DNA from: Methanomassiliicoccaceae archaeon
GTDB taxonomy: Archaea > Thermoplasmatota > Thermoplasmata > Methanomassiliicoccales > UBA472
Direction: 5' to 3'
Assembly: GCA_016919565.1 (NCBI GenBank)
Contig: JACXTO010000221.1
Span: 1-6,414 of the forward strand
Length of the DNA stretch: 6,414 bases
Position 1 is the first letter of the stretch; the number at the start of each line of letters is the position of its first letter. Below the pieces are notes generated by a model. That model was not told where the DNA came from, ran no database searches, and worked only from the letters and a program-made list of their open reading frames with translations. The translations under genes were made by a program, and so were the position numbers. This document shows, piece by piece, positions 5,806 through 6,414 of the stretch.

Positions 5806-6414
5806 ATGCAAGTCTCTTTCCCGGATCGATCTGCGGTGCTGATGATCGGAAGTCCAGGCATCGGGATGCTGGAATTCTGCGTCGCGTTGAGCGAGGGCTA
5901 TCTAGAGAAGGACGACGCCGTCATCTTCGTGGCCATGGATACCTCCCCCTCTGACGTGATCTCCATGATGGAGACCTTCGGCATTCCCATGGGCGGGCTG
6001 CTCGGCAAGCGGGTCTTCTTCCTTGACTACCACTCCTGCCTGCTAGGCAGCGTCATGGACCGACCGGAATGCATCGAAGGGGTGCGCACCATCTCCGACC
6101 TGGAAGGGATAATGTTCAACATCACCGCCATCGCGAAGGAGACCGGAAAGAGGGTGCGGGTATTCTTCCATTCGCTCTCCACTCTGTTCCTCTACAACCA
6201 ATCCAACGTGGTCCTCAAGTTCTTCCAGATAACCTGTTCCCGGATACGCTCGGAATATGGGACGGCAATTGTGGCGGTGCACGAGGGCGTGCATGACGAA
6301 AGGACGGTCAACCACCTTATGGCGATCGCCGACGGAACTGTCGAGCTTCGGTTCGACGACGACCTCAACAAAATGATGCGCATCCGCAACATGCGCGGCT
6401 ATCCGACCTCGCCC
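5806..6414 (+). CDS. KaiC-like RecA-fold protein lacking Walker A and Walker B residues (3' truncated)
   Basis: The open frame runs to the window edge and gives 203 residues with no stop. The layout matches a single KaiC/RAD55 domain. A first strand and loop AVLMIGSPGIGMLEF (10-24) occupy the P-loop position. AVIFVAMDTSPSDVISMMETFG (38-59) resembles the strand and helix that usually carry the catalytic Glu. RVRVFFHSLSTLFLYN (116-131) lies at Walker B, and MRIRNMRGYP (191-200) resembles the basic end of KaiC domains. The active residues are absent: the P-loop Lys-Thr is Met21-Leu22, and the Walker B Asp is His122. The protein is therefore predicted to keep the fold but not hydrolyse ATP, perhaps as a sensory or structural partner of the ATPase encoded just upstream. 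The domain is nearly complete at the window edge; the remaining length and any C-terminal extension cannot be seen. There is no membrane segment. The fold call is fairly sure, and the partner role is inference from operon context. Confidence 0.75.
   Translation, partial: MQVSFPDRSAVLMIGSPGIGMLEFCVALSEGYLEKDDAVIFVAMDTSPSDVISMMETFGIPMGGLLGKRVFFLDYHSCLLGSVMDRPECIEGVRTISDLEGIMFNITAIAKETGKRVRVFFHSLSTLFLYNQSNVVLKFFQITCSRIRSEYGTAIVAVHEGVHDERTVNHLMAIADGTVELRFDDDLNKMMRIRNMRGYPTSP

Overview
This looks like archaeal chromosome. The reasons are an archaeal-type bifunctional sugar-1-phosphate nucleotidyltransferase paired with GlmS, two RAD55/KaiC-type ATPase genes, a Cas4-family nuclease, TATA-like boxes at the expected distance from starts, and a mix of leaderless-looking and Shine-Dalgarno-led genes. 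The G+C-rich third codon positions and the style of the KaiC-like proteins suggest a Thermoplasmatota-type euryarchaeon, perhaps near Methanomassiliicoccales. That placement is inference only.

Layout: (1) 1-174, the 3' end of an unrecognised plus-strand gene. (2) 203-1186, plus strand, a Cas4/RecB-like nuclease with four transmembrane helices inserted between two of its catalytic motifs. (3) 1187-2977, minus strand, glmS, whose stop codon lies directly against the stop of the nuclease gene (TGATCA, no intergenic base). (4) 2977-4167, minus strand, a GlmU-like nucleotidyltransferase with a left-handed beta-helix; its stop overlaps the glmS start by one base (TGATG), so the two form one operon transcribed from about 4180. 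(5) 4168-4334, a divergent promoter region with TATA-like boxes facing both ways and a 10-bp palindrome. (6) 4335-5795, plus strand, a two-domain RecA/KaiC-like ATPase with an intact first P-loop and a degenerate second one. (7) 5806-6414, plus strand, a second KaiC-like protein that has lost both Walker motifs; it has a strong ribosome binding site 10 bases after the preceding stop and runs off the window.

Function: genes 3 and 4 supply GlcN-6-P and then, after a mutase not present here, GlcNAc-1-P and UDP-GlcNAc for glycoconjugates. Genes 6 and 7 form a second operon that probably encodes a multi-subunit KaiC-like assembly with one catalytic and two non-catalytic RecA folds; its process is unknown. 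The membrane-embedded Cas4-like nuclease has no CRISPR array or other cas gene beside it.

The most unusual items are the membrane-spanning Cas4 architecture, the active/inactive KaiC-like pair, and the loss of standard acetyltransferase residues in the GlmU-like protein. No RNA gene, CRISPR array, insertion sequence or integrase was seen.
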